DNA from: Cyanobacteria bacterium RI_101 | GTDB lineage: Bacteria; Cyanobacteriota; Cyanobacteriia; Cyanobacteriales; Microcystaceae | DNA length: 43,499 bases | NCBI GenBank assembly: GCA_016471375.1 | Contig: WGLZ01000079.1 | Span: 1-43,499 of the forward strand | Reading direction: 5' to 3' | In this document: positions 24,812-33,224 of the stretch, piece after piece | Position numbering within the stretch: the first letter of the stretch is position 1 | How the letters are laid out: each line of letters begins with the position of its first letter | The notes under the pieces: model-generated | The model's input: only the letters and a program-made list of their open reading frames with translations | Database searches by the model: none | Told to the model about the DNA's origin: nothing | Made by a program: the position numbers and the translations under genes

Positions 24812-25933
24812 CTAACCCCGGGGCTGGACCAAATTATCGGCGCCGGCCACCACCTTAGCGGAAATAATCTTGTCCTTGTCCGTCAGTTTTTCCAAGGTTT
24901 CCTTGCCCTCCACCACGTAACCAAAGACGGAATAGCGCCCGTCCATCAAGTTAAAACCGGGGGGGGTCAGTTCGCTGTCGAATTTAAAGAAGAAAAACTG
25001 GGAAGAGCCGCCGTTGGGCTCCGTGTCGGGACGGGCTAGCGCCAAGGCGCCGAAGGCGTTGAAGGGCAGAGCTAACTCCGGCAGATACAGACCCGCTTCC
25101 TCTAGGGTTTCGCCGTAGATGGGGCCGTCTTCCCCTTTCACTAAAATTTCTAGGGGGATGGAGCGGTACTGTTTTGTTTTCGGGTCAATAAAGCCTTCCT
25201 CCGGGCCGTCTGGGTCGCCGGTTTGCACCACAAAATTATCTTCGGAGCGAATAAAGGGGAGACCGTCGTAGAACTTCCGTTGCACCAAATCTACAAAGTT
25301 GCCGGCGTTGACCGGGGCGCTATAGCCGTCCACCACGATGGTTAACGGCCCCTGGCTGGTTTCCATGGCCACGGTGGCCCGGCCCTTCAGTTGGGGAAGA
25401 TTACCGTATTCCGCTGGCACTTCGTAGGGGAAACCGGAGACCATCAACTGCTCTAATTCCCCAATCTTCCCTAAAGCGCCGGTTTGGAGACTGACCACCG
25501 TTTCCCGGTCCTTGGCTTCGATGGCGGTTTGCAGATCCGCCGCCTGGGTCTGGATTTGGCTCAGTAACGCTTCGCCTTGTTGCCGGCGCGCTTCGGGAAC
25601 CCCCGCGAGAATTTTCTCGCTTTGAACCTTAAGGATATAGTTCGCCTCCCGCCCGTCCTTGGCGATGGCGGGCCAGCGCTTGGCTCGGATATGGTTGTCA
25701 ATATCTTCCAGAGAAGCCTGGAGTTTCCGAATCGGCGGGTTATCCAAGGGCAGAGCGTAACGCAACAGCGCCGAGGGATCGGTGATGGCGTTGCCCTGGG
25801 CCAGGGCGCCCAAAAGCAGTTCCGTCGCCTGGGCGGAGGGCGCGTTGAGCGTCAGGCACAGCGTCAGAATCATCAGGGATAATCCCCAGATCCAGAGGCG
25901 GCTGAGAATCGATGGCGGTTTATGGGTAGTCAT
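24812..25933 (-). CDS. Lumen/periplasm-type cyclophilin (PPIase) with N-terminal helical domain
   Basis: About 373 residues. Signal peptide at 8-38 (LWIWGLSLMILTLCLTL, cleavage near AQA). The helical N-terminal domain (about 40-170) is like that of plant lumenal TLP38/TLP40. The C-terminal cyclophilin domain (about 185-365) has PVNAGNFVDLVQRKFYDGLPFIRSE, VVQTGDPDG and NGGSSQFFFF, then YSVFGYVVEGKETLE. It catalyses peptidyl-prolyl isomerisation or acts as a chaperone in the periplasm or thylakoid lumen. The ORF extends 15 codons upstream, but the ATG at 25933 directly before the signal peptide is preferred. It is divergent from efp. Confidence 0.88.
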   Translation of the reverse strand: MTTHKPPSILSRLWIWGLSLMILTLCLTLNAPSAQATELLLGALAQGNAITDPSALLRYALPLDNPPIRKLQASLEDIDNHIRAKRWPAIAKDGREANYILKVQSEKILAGVPEARRQQGEALLSQIQTQAADLQTAIEAKDRETVVSLQTGALGKIGELEQLMVSGFPYEVPAEYGNLPQLKGRATVAMETSQGPLTIVVDGYSAPVNAGNFVDLVQRKFYDGLPFIRSEDNFVVQTGDPDGPEEGFIDPKTKQYRSIPLEILVKGEDGPIYGETLEEAGLYLPELALPFNAFGALALARPDTEPNGGSSQFFFFKFDSELTPPGFNLMDGRYSVFGYVVEGKETLEKLTDKDKIISAKVVAGADNLVQPRG

Positions 25934-26038
25934 CTTGAACGAAGATCTGGATAAAGGGGCACGAGAAAATTTTCCCATTTCGGCGCCCCCTTCCCCTGTA
26001 AAATGTGGGGGTGAACTTCCTAGCGCCTATCTCTTCCC

Positions 26039-26596
26039 ATGATTTCTAGCAACGACTTTCGCAGTGGCGTCACCATTGAACTCGATGGCTCGGTCTGGCG
26101 AGTCGTAGAGTTTTTGCACGTCAAACCCGGGAAAGGGTCGGCCTTTGTCCGCACGAAGTTGAAAAATGTGCAAACCGGTAGCGTCGTGGAGAAGACCTTC
26201 CGGGCCGGAGAAACGGTGCCCCAGGCCAACATTGAAAAGAACGCCATGCAATATACCTATAAAGACGCGGATCAGTTTGTCTTTATGGACATGGAAACCT
26301 ACGAGGAAGCCCGTCTCAACGCCGACCAGTTGGGGGATAAGGTGAAGTTTCTCAAGGAGGAGATGGAAGTGAGCATTTTGTTCTGGGGCGACACGGTCTT
26401 AGACGTGGAACTCCCCACTTCCGTGATTTTAGAAATCACCGACACCGACCCCGGCGTTAAAGGCGACACCGCCACCGGCGGCACCAAACCCGCTATTGTG
26501 GAAACCGGCGCCCAGGTGATGGTGCCTCTATTTATTTCCATCGGCGAACGGATTAAGGTCGACACTCGGGACGGCTCCTACCTAGGACGGGAATAG
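26039..26596 (+). CDS. efp: Elongation factor P
   Basis: 185 residues, standard length. The three beta-barrel domains include [37 protein letters not shown], where the Lys after PG is the modifiable tip (PGK), and [19 protein letters not shown]. It ends [15 protein letters not shown], the classical C-terminus. It relieves ribosome stalling at polyproline. The pair efp-accB is conserved in cyanobacteria, and accB follows 61 bases downstream here. Confidence 0.97.
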   Translation: MISSNDFRSGVTIELDGSVWRVVEFLHVKPGKGSAFVRTKLKNVQTGSVVEKTFRAGETVPQANIEKNAMQYTYKDADQFVFMDMETYEEARLNADQLGDKVKFLKEEMEVSILFWGDTVLDVELPTSVILEITDTDPGVKGDTATGGTKPAIVETGAQVMVPLFISIGERIKVDTRDGSYLGRE

Positions 26597-26657
26597 CCGC
26601 GGAATAGTTGACTGAACGCTTCGGCGCAACCCATTGTTTATCGGGGAGGGGAGATTC

Positions 26658-27149
26658 GTGTCCATTAACTTTTCAGAACTGCAAGCCCTACTGGGGGCCA
26701 TCGCCCAGGCGGAAATCACCGAATTGTCCCTAGAGACGGAGGAATTTAAACTTCAAGTCAAAAAAGAAAACTCTGGAATTGCGCTTTCGGCGCCCTTGCC
26801 CGTAGCCCCGACTCCCGCGGTCGTCGCCCCTTCCCCTGTCGCTCCGCCCTTGGAAATAGCGCCGACCTCGGAACCCGAACCGGCGCCGCCTTCCCCGGCG
26901 GAGCAAAAGTGGGCGCCGATTACCTCTCCCATGGTGGGCACCTTTTACCGAGCGCCGGCGCCGGATGAGCCGCCCTTTGTGGAGGTGGGAGACGCCGTTC
27001 GGAAGGAACAGGTGGTGTGTATCATTGAAGCGATGAAATTGATGAACGAAATCGAGTCGGAAATCGCCGGTCAGGTGATGGAAATCGCCGTGGCTAACGG
27101 CGAGCCGGTGGAGTATGGACAGACCCTGATGTGGGTCAAGGCTGGTTAG
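26658..27149 (+). CDS. accB: Acetyl-CoA carboxylase biotin carboxyl carrier protein
   Basis: About 163 residues from the GTG at 26658, chosen because GGGGAGGGGAG sits right upstream; the reading frame is open to 26634. An N-terminal helix (INFSELQALLGAIAQAEI) is followed by a Pro/Ala-rich linker (about 45-88). The biotinyl domain (about 90-163) has PMVGTFYRAPAPDEPPFVEVGD and the biotinylation site EAMKLMNE. It carries CO2 in fatty-acid synthesis. The sugar-type permease starts 4 bases downstream. Confidence 0.95.
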   Translation: MSINFSELQALLGAIAQAEITELSLETEEFKLQVKKENSGIALSAPLPVAPTPAVVAPSPVAPPLEIAPTSEPEPAPPSPAEQKWAPITSPMVGTFYRAPAPDEPPFVEVGDAVRKEQVVCIIEAMKLMNEIESEIAGQVMEIAVANGEPVEYGQTLMWVKAG

Positions 27150-27153
27150 CGCC

Positions 27154-28035
27154 GTGGAGCGGCCCCGGATTAGCCCGCCTGGGTTGATGCTGGCGCCAGC
27201 CCTCCTTCTTCTGGCCCTCGTCTTTTTACTCCCTCTTCTTCAGGCGCTCTGGCTGAGCTTCCAGTCTCAAAACCTCGACACCCAACTCCGGCCCGTTTTC
27301 GCCGGTCTCCAAAATTGGCGCCGTTTGGGGGGCGATAGCCGTCTCTGGCAGAGCTTGGGTCAAACCCTGGTCTTTAGCGTTATTAGCGTGAGTTTAGAGT
27401 TATTACTGGGACTGGGAACGGCGCTGATTTTAAATCAAAATTTTCGGGGTCGGGGTGTTGTCCGCGCCATCGCTATTCTGCCCTGGGCGCTTCCTACGGC
27501 CATCATTAGCGTCGCTTGGGTTTGGATCTTTAACGATCAATACGGCTTAATAAACGATCTACTCCTCCGCCTGGGAGTGATTTCCCAGGGCATTAACTGG
27601 TTGGGGGAGCAACCCTGGGCGACGACGGCGGTCATCCTAGCGGATGTCTGGAAAACCGCGCCTTTTATCACCCTGATTTTACTGGCCGGTCTCCAAGCTA
27701 TCCCCCCGGAACTCTACGAAGCCCACGCCCTCGACGGCGCCGGCCCTTGGCAGAGTTTTGTCCGTCTGACCTTGCCCCTGCTGGCGCCGCAAATATTTGT
27801 CGCCCTGCTCTTCCGTTTTGCCCAGGCCTTCGGCGTTTTTGACCTCATTCAAGTGATGACTGGCGGCGGCCCGGCGGGATCCACGGAAACCGTCGCCGTC
27901 TATATTTACAACATGACGCTGCGCTATTTGGATTTTGGCTACGGCGCCGCCCTAGTGGTCGCCGCCTTTGGTTTACTCGCGGGGGGGTTGGCGCTGGTCG
28001 CAGTCGTCTTTAAGGCGCTCAGTAAAGCCTATTAG
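27154..28035 (+). CDS. Sugar-type ABC transporter permease (MalF/UgpA family)
   Basis: 293 residues with six membrane helices. The EAA loop YEAHALDGAGPWQSFVRLTLPLLAP (about 190-215) is characteristic of binding-protein-dependent permeases that contact the ATPase, and the FDLIQVMTGGGPAGSTETVAVYIYNMTL end is typical of the MalF/UgpA branch. Such permeases work with a second permease (MalG type) and a substrate-binding protein to import sugars, polyols or compatible solutes. None is adjacent: this is an orphan placed behind accB. GTG start. The 220 bases to the next gene show nothing I can assign. Confidence 0.9.
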   Translation: MERPRISPPGLMLAPALLLLALVFLLPLLQALWLSFQSQNLDTQLRPVFAGLQNWRRLGGDSRLWQSLGQTLVFSVISVSLELLLGLGTALILNQNFRGRGVVRAIAILPWALPTAIISVAWVWIFNDQYGLINDLLLRLGVISQGINWLGEQPWATTAVILADVWKTAPFITLILLAGLQAIPPELYEAHALDGAGPWQSFVRLTLPLLAPQIFVALLFRFAQAFGVFDLIQVMTGGGPAGSTETVAVYIYNMTLRYLDFGYGAALVVAAFGLLAGGLALVAVVFKALSKAY

Positions 28036-28255
28036 ACGGTTCAGCGTAGGACTTTCGCGGCTAAGGCGGAAACCCAACAAAACTCGACGCTAGCGAGGAA
28101 AACAGTCTAGGGCGCCAGATCCATGAATGCCAGAAGACTGAGGATCAAGCCGGCGCTGTTTCTCCCCAGTCTCATGGGCGCAACTCCGAGGAAAACCTCT
28201 GCCCAGGGGGGAAGGTTAGCCTAGAACCCTAGAATGATCAAAGTTTGCAAGTCGA

Positions 28256-28801
28256 CTAAGCGGCGCCGGGGCCGTTGAGAAAGCGCCCCGCGAATTTAAA
28301 GACGTCCCCGAGATCCACATCCCCATCCCGGTCGCTGTCTAAAAATTGCTTCAGTAGGGGATTTTGAGCCATTCCCGCCATTCCTCCCGGAGCGCCGGCG
28401 CCGAGGTTGAAAAATTTCATCACAATGGGCAGAAGGCTCGGGATTAAGCCCTCCAGTTGGCTGGCATTGAGACCCGTTTTTCCGGCGACGCCCTGCAAGA
28501 CGGCGCTTTGGGCTTCCGGGGGAAGAAGGGAGGAGAGCGCGCCTAAATTACCGCCCGACGCGGCGCCCATGACCTGGCCCGCCAGAGCGCCTAAATCCAA
28601 GGATCCGCTCTGGACCTGTTGTCGCAGAGCCGGGCGCAGTTGGGAGCTGAGGGCGGAAAGCGCCGTTTGGGTTCCCTGGGCGTCTAGGCCAAATTTTCCG
28701 GCCACCTGTTGCAGTTCCTGAGTTAGTCCCCCTAGTTGTTCCACGCTGGCGGCTTGTTGGGGGTTATTGACGGCGCTGAGCACGTCGAAAAAAAGTCCCA
28801 T
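28256..28801 (-). CDS. DUF937-like helical protein with calcium-loop motif
   Basis: 181 residues from the ATG at 28801; a GTG-type extension of 5 codons is possible. It is Gln/Leu/Gly-rich with repeated helices (GLTQELQQVAGKFGLD, ALSALSSQLRPALRQQV), resembling DUF937/YidB-type low-complexity helical proteins. The C-terminus has DSDRDGDVDLGDVF (about 155-168), a DxDxDGxxDxxD loop that fits calcium binding (EF-hand/dockerin-like). No signal peptide. The function is unknown. Confidence 0.65.
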   Translation of the reverse strand: MGLFFDVLSAVNNPQQAASVEQLGGLTQELQQVAGKFGLDAQGTQTALSALSSQLRPALRQQVQSGSLDLGALAGQVMGAASGGNLGALSSLLPPEAQSAVLQGVAGKTGLNASQLEGLIPSLLPIVMKFFNLGAGAPGGMAGMAQNPLLKQFLDSDRDGDVDLGDVFKFAGRFLNGPGAA

Positions 28802-28863
28802 GGCAATTGTCCTCAATGGATAAATAAGCGTTTGCCATCATCTTAGAGGATGTTGGGAAAGGA

Positions 28864-30561
28864 CTAAAACCCTAAATCCGCCTTAGCTTGGGCCGCCGCC
28901 AGTTGTAAACGGTCGTCGTCCTCCCCCCGCCAGTCGGTGTCGCCGATTTCTTGATAAAACTGTTGGTCGTAGGCGCGGGTGCGGATCACCACGGGCATGG
29001 GAACCGCGTGGCCCAACACTAAAGCTTGTTGTTTAGAATCTAATTTAGCTAAGACGGAGCGGAGATTTTGTCCCCCGGAAACGCCGGTAAAAATGGCGTC
29101 AATATCCTTTTCATCGTTGAGTAAACAGGTAATCCGGGTGCCGATTTGGGACATGACTTCGTTATCAATCCCCGACGGGCGCTGGTCCACCACTAAGAGG
29201 GTGACGAAATATTTCCGCATTTCCCGAGCGATGGTGCCGAAAATCGTCTGATGAACGATGTGGGAATCCAAGAAACGATGGGCTTCTTCAATGGTGATGA
29301 CTAACTGGCGGGGACGGTCGCTGGGATTTTTGCTTTGCAGAAACTTCTCCGATTTCTTCACATAGGTGCTATGAATCCGGCGGGTAATCATGTTGGTGGC
29401 TAACATATAGGCCAACAAATTAGACTGGGAGCCAAATTCAATCACCACGTGTTTTCCGGCTTCAAGACATTGCAAAACCTGATCAATATAATTATGGGGA
29501 CAACTATTACGCAGATACTTTAAGCTATCCAAGCGCCGTAATTTGCGCTGGAGGGACATGATGGAGCCGGGATGACCCTGTTTTTCCTCGCAGAAAAATT
29601 TAATTTCTTCGTTGGACATTAGCAATAAGTGATTAATCCAACTCCGGCCAAATTCGGCGTATAAAATATTGGCGTTATCCAGCGCCGCTTCCGAGAGTCC
29701 CAGTTCAAAACCCACGAGGCGAATATCCTCGATTTCAATTTGCTCGTAGCTCAAAAATAATTCCTGAGCGCCCCGGACGCCCCGGCGCTGGGTGGATTCG
29801 GGATCGAGGGTGAAAATTTCCACCTGCCCCGGAAACAACTGTCCCAGACCCTTGACGGTAGCCACCTGTTTCCCCTCCCGCATAGCCTCCCAGCCGTACT
29901 CGGAGTGCATATCAAACATCAAATTCACCGCCGCTTGCTTGCGGATAATGCCGGAAATTAACAGACGGGTTAAAAAAGATTTCCCCGTGCCGGATTTGCC
30001 AAAAACGCCGTTACTGCGCTCCACAAACCGGTCTAAATCTAAACAAATGGGCACCTCCATATCGAGGGGTTGCCCAATGGAAAAATTGCGCCGGAAGGGA
30101 TCGTCCTCCCAACCGAAGACCGTGCGAAAATCCAACTCGCTGGCTTCAAAGACTTCGCTGAAATGGGCCGGAATCGTTTTCACCGGCAATAATTCCACCT
30201 CGGCGCTACTGTTGGCTTCGTAGGAGCCTAAACCGTTTTCCGTTTTTCTTTTCCCCCCTCGCTCCTCAGTCTCCGTCAACATCAACATCGGCGCTAATTC
30301 CAGAGTGCCGTAGGTGCCGCTCCCCGCCAACACCGACCGCATCAAACTGTCCTCGACCCGGGGGGGATTCGCCAAAATACGAGGATTGGCCGTCCCCAGC
30401 GCCACATCGGTGAGAAGACAAAAAAAGCGGGAACGGACGCCATGAATCACCAGAAATTTCCCCACCCGCATTTCTTCCACGGAGACGTCGGGGTAGAGTC
30501 GCACTTCCAAGCCCTGGGTGAGGGAGCCTTGGGTGACGGAGCCGAGGGGAGTCTGGGTCAT
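28864..30561 (-). CDS. HerA-like ATPase/helicase (DUF87, HAS-barrel)
   Basis: 565 residues. The N-terminal HAS-barrel region (about 15-150) precedes the FtsK/HerA-type ATPase, with Walker A GKSGTGKS (about 190-197), Walker B LVITIEEAHRFLD, and an arginine-finger region including DQRPSGIDNEVMSQIGTRI. HerA forms hexamers that translocate DNA, usually with the nuclease NurA for end resection. No NurA is near. It lies 9 bases downstream of the DUF4346 gene on the same strand, so the two are an operon. A lower-complexity insert (about 100-120) lies before the ATPase domain. Confidence 0.88.
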   Translation of the reverse strand: MTQTPLGSVTQGSLTQGLEVRLYPDVSVEEMRVGKFLVIHGVRSRFFCLLTDVALGTANPRILANPPRVEDSLMRSVLAGSGTYGTLELAPMLMLTETEERGGKRKTENGLGSYEANSSAEVELLPVKTIPAHFSEVFEASELDFRTVFGWEDDPFRRNFSIGQPLDMEVPICLDLDRFVERSNGVFGKSGTGKSFLTRLLISGIIRKQAAVNLMFDMHSEYGWEAMREGKQVATVKGLGQLFPGQVEIFTLDPESTQRRGVRGAQELFLSYEQIEIEDIRLVGFELGLSEAALDNANILYAEFGRSWINHLLLMSNEEIKFFCEEKQGHPGSIMSLQRKLRRLDSLKYLRNSCPHNYIDQVLQCLEAGKHVVIEFGSQSNLLAYMLATNMITRRIHSTYVKKSEKFLQSKNPSDRPRQLVITIEEAHRFLDSHIVHQTIFGTIAREMRKYFVTLLVVDQRPSGIDNEVMSQIGTRITCLLNDEKDIDAIFTGVSGGQNLRSVLAKLDSKQQALVLGHAVPMPVVIRTRAYDQQFYQEIGDTDWRGEDDDRLQLAAAQAKADLGF

Positions 30562-30570
30562 GGCTCGCGC

Positions 30571-30954
30571 CTAATCCTGAACGTAGGGCGTTCCCTCCAT
30601 CAGCGCCGCTTGGGCCCGGGTTAATTCCCGACCCAAATAGGCGGCGTGGTCTAGCAAGGTCACAGGGCAGGGTTTCATTTCTTCAAAGAGTTTGACGCAT
30701 AATTCCTTGGCGGTTCTTCCCGTCAAGGTCAAAGTCGGCTGGCGGACTACCGGCCCCTGACAGGGAATCACCTCTCCGGTTTCGGGATCGACGGCTAATC
30801 CTTTTTCATTAATATCGTTGGCAAAATGTTTAACCCCTAGGCAAGAATGTTCTTGATCCACATAAATAATCCAGTACCCTCCCGGATCTAGGGCGATGAA
30901 GCGATTGGAGAGTTGGTCGTCGAGGGCTTGGCAGGATTGGCGCAAATCGGTCAT
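30571..30954 (-). CDS. DUF4346 protein
   Basis: 127 residues. It contains LDPGGYWIIYVDQEHSCLGVKHFAND near the middle and TLLDHAAYLGRELTRAQAAL at the end; the 'LDHAAYLGREL..AE' tail is the DUF4346 hallmark. Function unknown. It starts the two-gene unit with the HerA-like ATPase (9-base gap). The spacing suggests the products act together, for example as an adaptor, but there is no direct evidence. Confidence 0.8.
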   Translation of the reverse strand: MTDLRQSCQALDDQLSNRFIALDPGGYWIIYVDQEHSCLGVKHFANDINEKGLAVDPETGEVIPCQGPVVRQPTLTLTGRTAKELCVKLFEEMKPCPVTLLDHAAYLGRELTRAQAALMEGTPYVQD

Positions 30955-31161
30955 GCTACGGATAAAGAAGACTGTTGTCCATGATAAAGCAGATAAAGGC
31001 GGGTCTAGCGCCGGAGCGGAGGAAACAGAAGCCGGCGTTGTTCAGGGGGACGGCTTACTTTCCCGCCCCAAACTCTCTGTTACCATCGAGACGGAGCCAT
31101 TAATCTTGGCCTCATTCGCCAATTCCGCTCAAGGCCCAGCCTTAAACATCCCTCGGCGCCA

Positions 31162-31902
31162 ATGTCTTTTCCTCTCACCAAAAGCCATTTCTTAGCCGGT
31201 TTGCAATGCCCCAAGCGCCTTTGGTTGGCCGTCTGTAAACCGGAATACGCCTGTCCGAATTCCCCGACTCGGCAAGGGGAACAAGCGGAAAAGCAGAAGT
31301 TTAGAGCCATCGCGCAACGGAGCTTTCAAGGGATCGCCGTTAGCGGCGACCTCCGTTCCGCCTTAGAGCAGACCCAGCGCCTGTTGGAACAGCGGCAACC
31401 TTGCTTATTTGAAGCCGCCTTTATTTTTGACGATATTTTCCTTCGGGCCCATATCCTCCAGCTCCGACGGGATCAGAGTTGGCGACTGTTGGAAGCCAAA
31501 CCGACGGCGGAGATCCGGGAGGAATATTTGGCCGATCTCGCCCTCCAAAGCTACGTCCTCAACGGCGCGGGTATCCAGGTCGCGGAAATGGGATTAATTC
31601 TGTCCGCCCCAAGAATCGGCGCCGAGAGGGCGCCGGAGACTCTCCGGTTAAGAGCGACGGATGTGACCCGGAGCGTCCAAATTTGGCAAAACCAAATTCC
31701 CGATTACCTCAGCCAATTTCGTCAGTTTTTAACCCAACCGGAACCGCCGCCGGCTCCCATGGGGAGCCATTGCGATTACCCCCATCTCTGCCCTTTTAAG
31801 ACCCATTGTCAGGGAGACGGAACCAACCTCGTTGTTAACAATTCCGCAGACTTTTCAAGCTCCCTCCCGGAAGCGATAACGTCCGATGGGCCTCGGCGCT
31901 AA
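31162..31902 (+). CDS. Cas4-like / DUF2779-N-terminal-like Fe-S nuclease-fold protein
   Basis: 246 residues. The start has SHFLAGLQCPKRLWLAV, matching the first cysteine region of Cas4-like PD-(D/E)XK proteins. The middle is FEAAFIFDDIFLRAHILQL...WRLLEAKPTAE...LADLALQSYVL. The C-terminus has CDYPHLCPFKTHC, three cysteines that with the first make an iron-sulfur site. The nuclease core would be D...ExK; here the expected Asp in the RxDI position is His (RAHI), while E and K of LEAK remain. Full DUF2779 proteins are about twice as long. No CRISPR array or cas gene is near. It lies opposite the HerA pair and overlaps the next gene's end by 4 bases. Confidence 0.65.
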   Translation: MSFPLTKSHFLAGLQCPKRLWLAVCKPEYACPNSPTRQGEQAEKQKFRAIAQRSFQGIAVSGDLRSALEQTQRLLEQRQPCLFEAAFIFDDIFLRAHILQLRRDQSWRLLEAKPTAEIREEYLADLALQSYVLNGAGIQVAEMGLILSAPRIGAERAPETLRLRATDVTRSVQIWQNQIPDYLSQFRQFLTQPEPPPAPMGSHCDYPHLCPFKTHCQGDGTNLVVNNSADFSSSLPEAITSDGPRR

Positions 31903-33128
31903 GAGGTTTTTCCCAGCAGAGCCGGCGCAATCCGCTCGCTGGCTAAGCGACCCCCAAAGAGATTGCGAGCCGCCGGCCCCAACTGCAAAGCGGCGGCTCC
32001 CCCCATGATGAATAAATTGGGACACCCCGGCCAGCGTAGATGTTGATCTAAAACAGGCAAGCCCCCCACCGTCGGAGCTGGATAATGTTCAGAGATCTCA
32101 GATAAAAGGGGCCAACCCCGCGCGTCGATGACGGTTCCCGTCGCTAGCCAAATACGGTGGACGGAAAGATGAGCAAGGCGCTGACGAGAGCCGGACTGGA
32201 CGTAGGTCACCCGCCAGGCGTCTCCTTGCCACTGGACGGATTGGACTTCGCAGTGTTCGTAAAAAGAGAGTGTTCCCGCCCTAGCGAAGCGCCGCAACTG
32301 GCTCAAAATAGCGGGAGTTAACGAGCCTCCATTGCGAGCGGATTGAATCATTTGCCAACGCTTTTCCCAACTCGGCTCCGCCTGAAAACCGTTGAGATAT
32401 TTGGGGCCTAACCAGCCCGGGTCCGCGTCGAAGAGTTTTGCGTAAAAGCTTCGTCGAGCCATCATGATCACCTTAGCCCCCCGTTTAATCGCGCCTAAAG
32501 CCAGATGAGCGCCGGTCAATCCGCTCCCCACAATCAGCGCCCGCTCATTCAATTGTTTTAGTCGCCGTAAATCGACCTGACCAGCGTGAAGCAAACGCTC
32601 GGGAGGATAGACCGGGGGCTGGGTTTTTGCCCAGGAAGGCAGGCGCGGCGCTCCGCCGCCGACGGCCAAGACCACCCTTTTGGCCATTAAAAACCGTCCC
32701 CCCGTTAGGGTTAAACCCAATCGCTGTTGTTGTCCCCGAGAAAACGGCTCTAGGCGCTCGACCTGAGCTGGAAGCACCCGTTCTCCCACGCCCCAGCGCC
32801 GAATCACATCTCCGCAAAAATCTTCAAATAGGCGGGTTTCAGGCAAATCGTAGGGCGGAACTAGCCCCTGGGAACGGGATTCGGCAAAGGCCCGTAGAGC
32901 AAAGGGATTGGGATCTGGGTGATGGACAGCGGGGGAGCGCAAATGGGGAATTTCGTAGGCGGAAAACTGGCGGCGCCACCGCTCTAACCAAGCGCCCGCG
33001 GGATCGATAGCCAGAAATCGGTGGCTTAGGGAGTTCTTTTTTTGCAGTAGGCGAACCGCTAGGGTTAAGGCCTGGGGGCCGGCGCCGACAATGGCGATGT
33101 CAATTTCTTGGGGCCAAGCCTCATTCAT
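31899..33128 (-). CDS. FAD/NAD(P)-dependent monooxygenase-like protein (lysine/ornithine N-hydroxylase-like)
   Basis: About 409 residues. The first Rossmann motif is IDIAIVGAGPQALTLAVRLL (about 8-27), followed by the AIDPAGAWLERWRRQF region, a second NAD(P) motif RALIVGSGLTGAHLALGAIKRG (about 200), and an ATG-type FAD closing segment LATGTVIDARGWPL. The layout resembles FAD-NAD(P) enzymes of the IucD/SidA type that hydroxylate lysine or ornithine for siderophores, but the substrate is unproven. The start at 33128 is preferred. It diverges from the COG0523 GTPase, with a Zur-like operator between them. Confidence 0.75.
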   Translation of the reverse strand: MNEAWPQEIDIAIVGAGPQALTLAVRLLQKKNSLSHRFLAIDPAGAWLERWRRQFSAYEIPHLRSPAVHHPDPNPFALRAFAESRSQGLVPPYDLPETRLFEDFCGDVIRRWGVGERVLPAQVERLEPFSRGQQQRLGLTLTGGRFLMAKRVVLAVGGGAPRLPSWAKTQPPVYPPERLLHAGQVDLRRLKQLNERALIVGSGLTGAHLALGAIKRGAKVIMMARRSFYAKLFDADPGWLGPKYLNGFQAEPSWEKRWQMIQSARNGGSLTPAILSQLRRFARAGTLSFYEHCEVQSVQWQGDAWRVTYVQSGSRQRLAHLSVHRIWLATGTVIDARGWPLLSEISEHYPAPTVGGLPVLDQHLRWPGCPNLFIMGGAAALQLGPAARNLFGGRLASERIAPALLGKTS

Positions 33129-33178
33129 GGGGCGCTCCGACTGGGCTATGGGTTGCGCTATCCGTCGGGGAGTTGCTA

Positions 33179-33193
33179 CGATAACGATTATCA
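33179..33193. promoter_or_regulatory. Zur-like operator 1 (CGATAACGATTATCA)
   Basis: A 15-bp 7-1-7 inverted repeat matching TGATAATnATTATCA at 12 of 14 non-central positions. It lies 32 bases upstream of the COG0523 ATG (33225) and 51 bases upstream of the divergent FAD gene start. In cyanobacteria Zur boxes of this form repress COG0523 and znu genes in zinc-replete cells. Fur uses related boxes, so identity is by context. Confidence 0.7.
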
Positions 33194-33224
33194 TTGCATA
33201 CCACTAGTGATTGAGGAGTTGTTT

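Noticed and set aside
28036-28255. Possible structured RNA in the gap between the sugar-type permease and the DUF937-like gene
   Set aside because: I compared it with cobalamin, TPP, glycine and RNase P consensus elements and found no adequate match.
31162-31902. Cas4-like gene as evidence for a CRISPR system
   Set aside because: No repeat-spacer array and no other cas gene is visible on either strand.
28864-31902. Calling the HerA pair and the Cas4-like gene a defence system
   Set aside because: Adjacency alone is weak; there are no phage or defence markers around them, so I kept it only as an open question.
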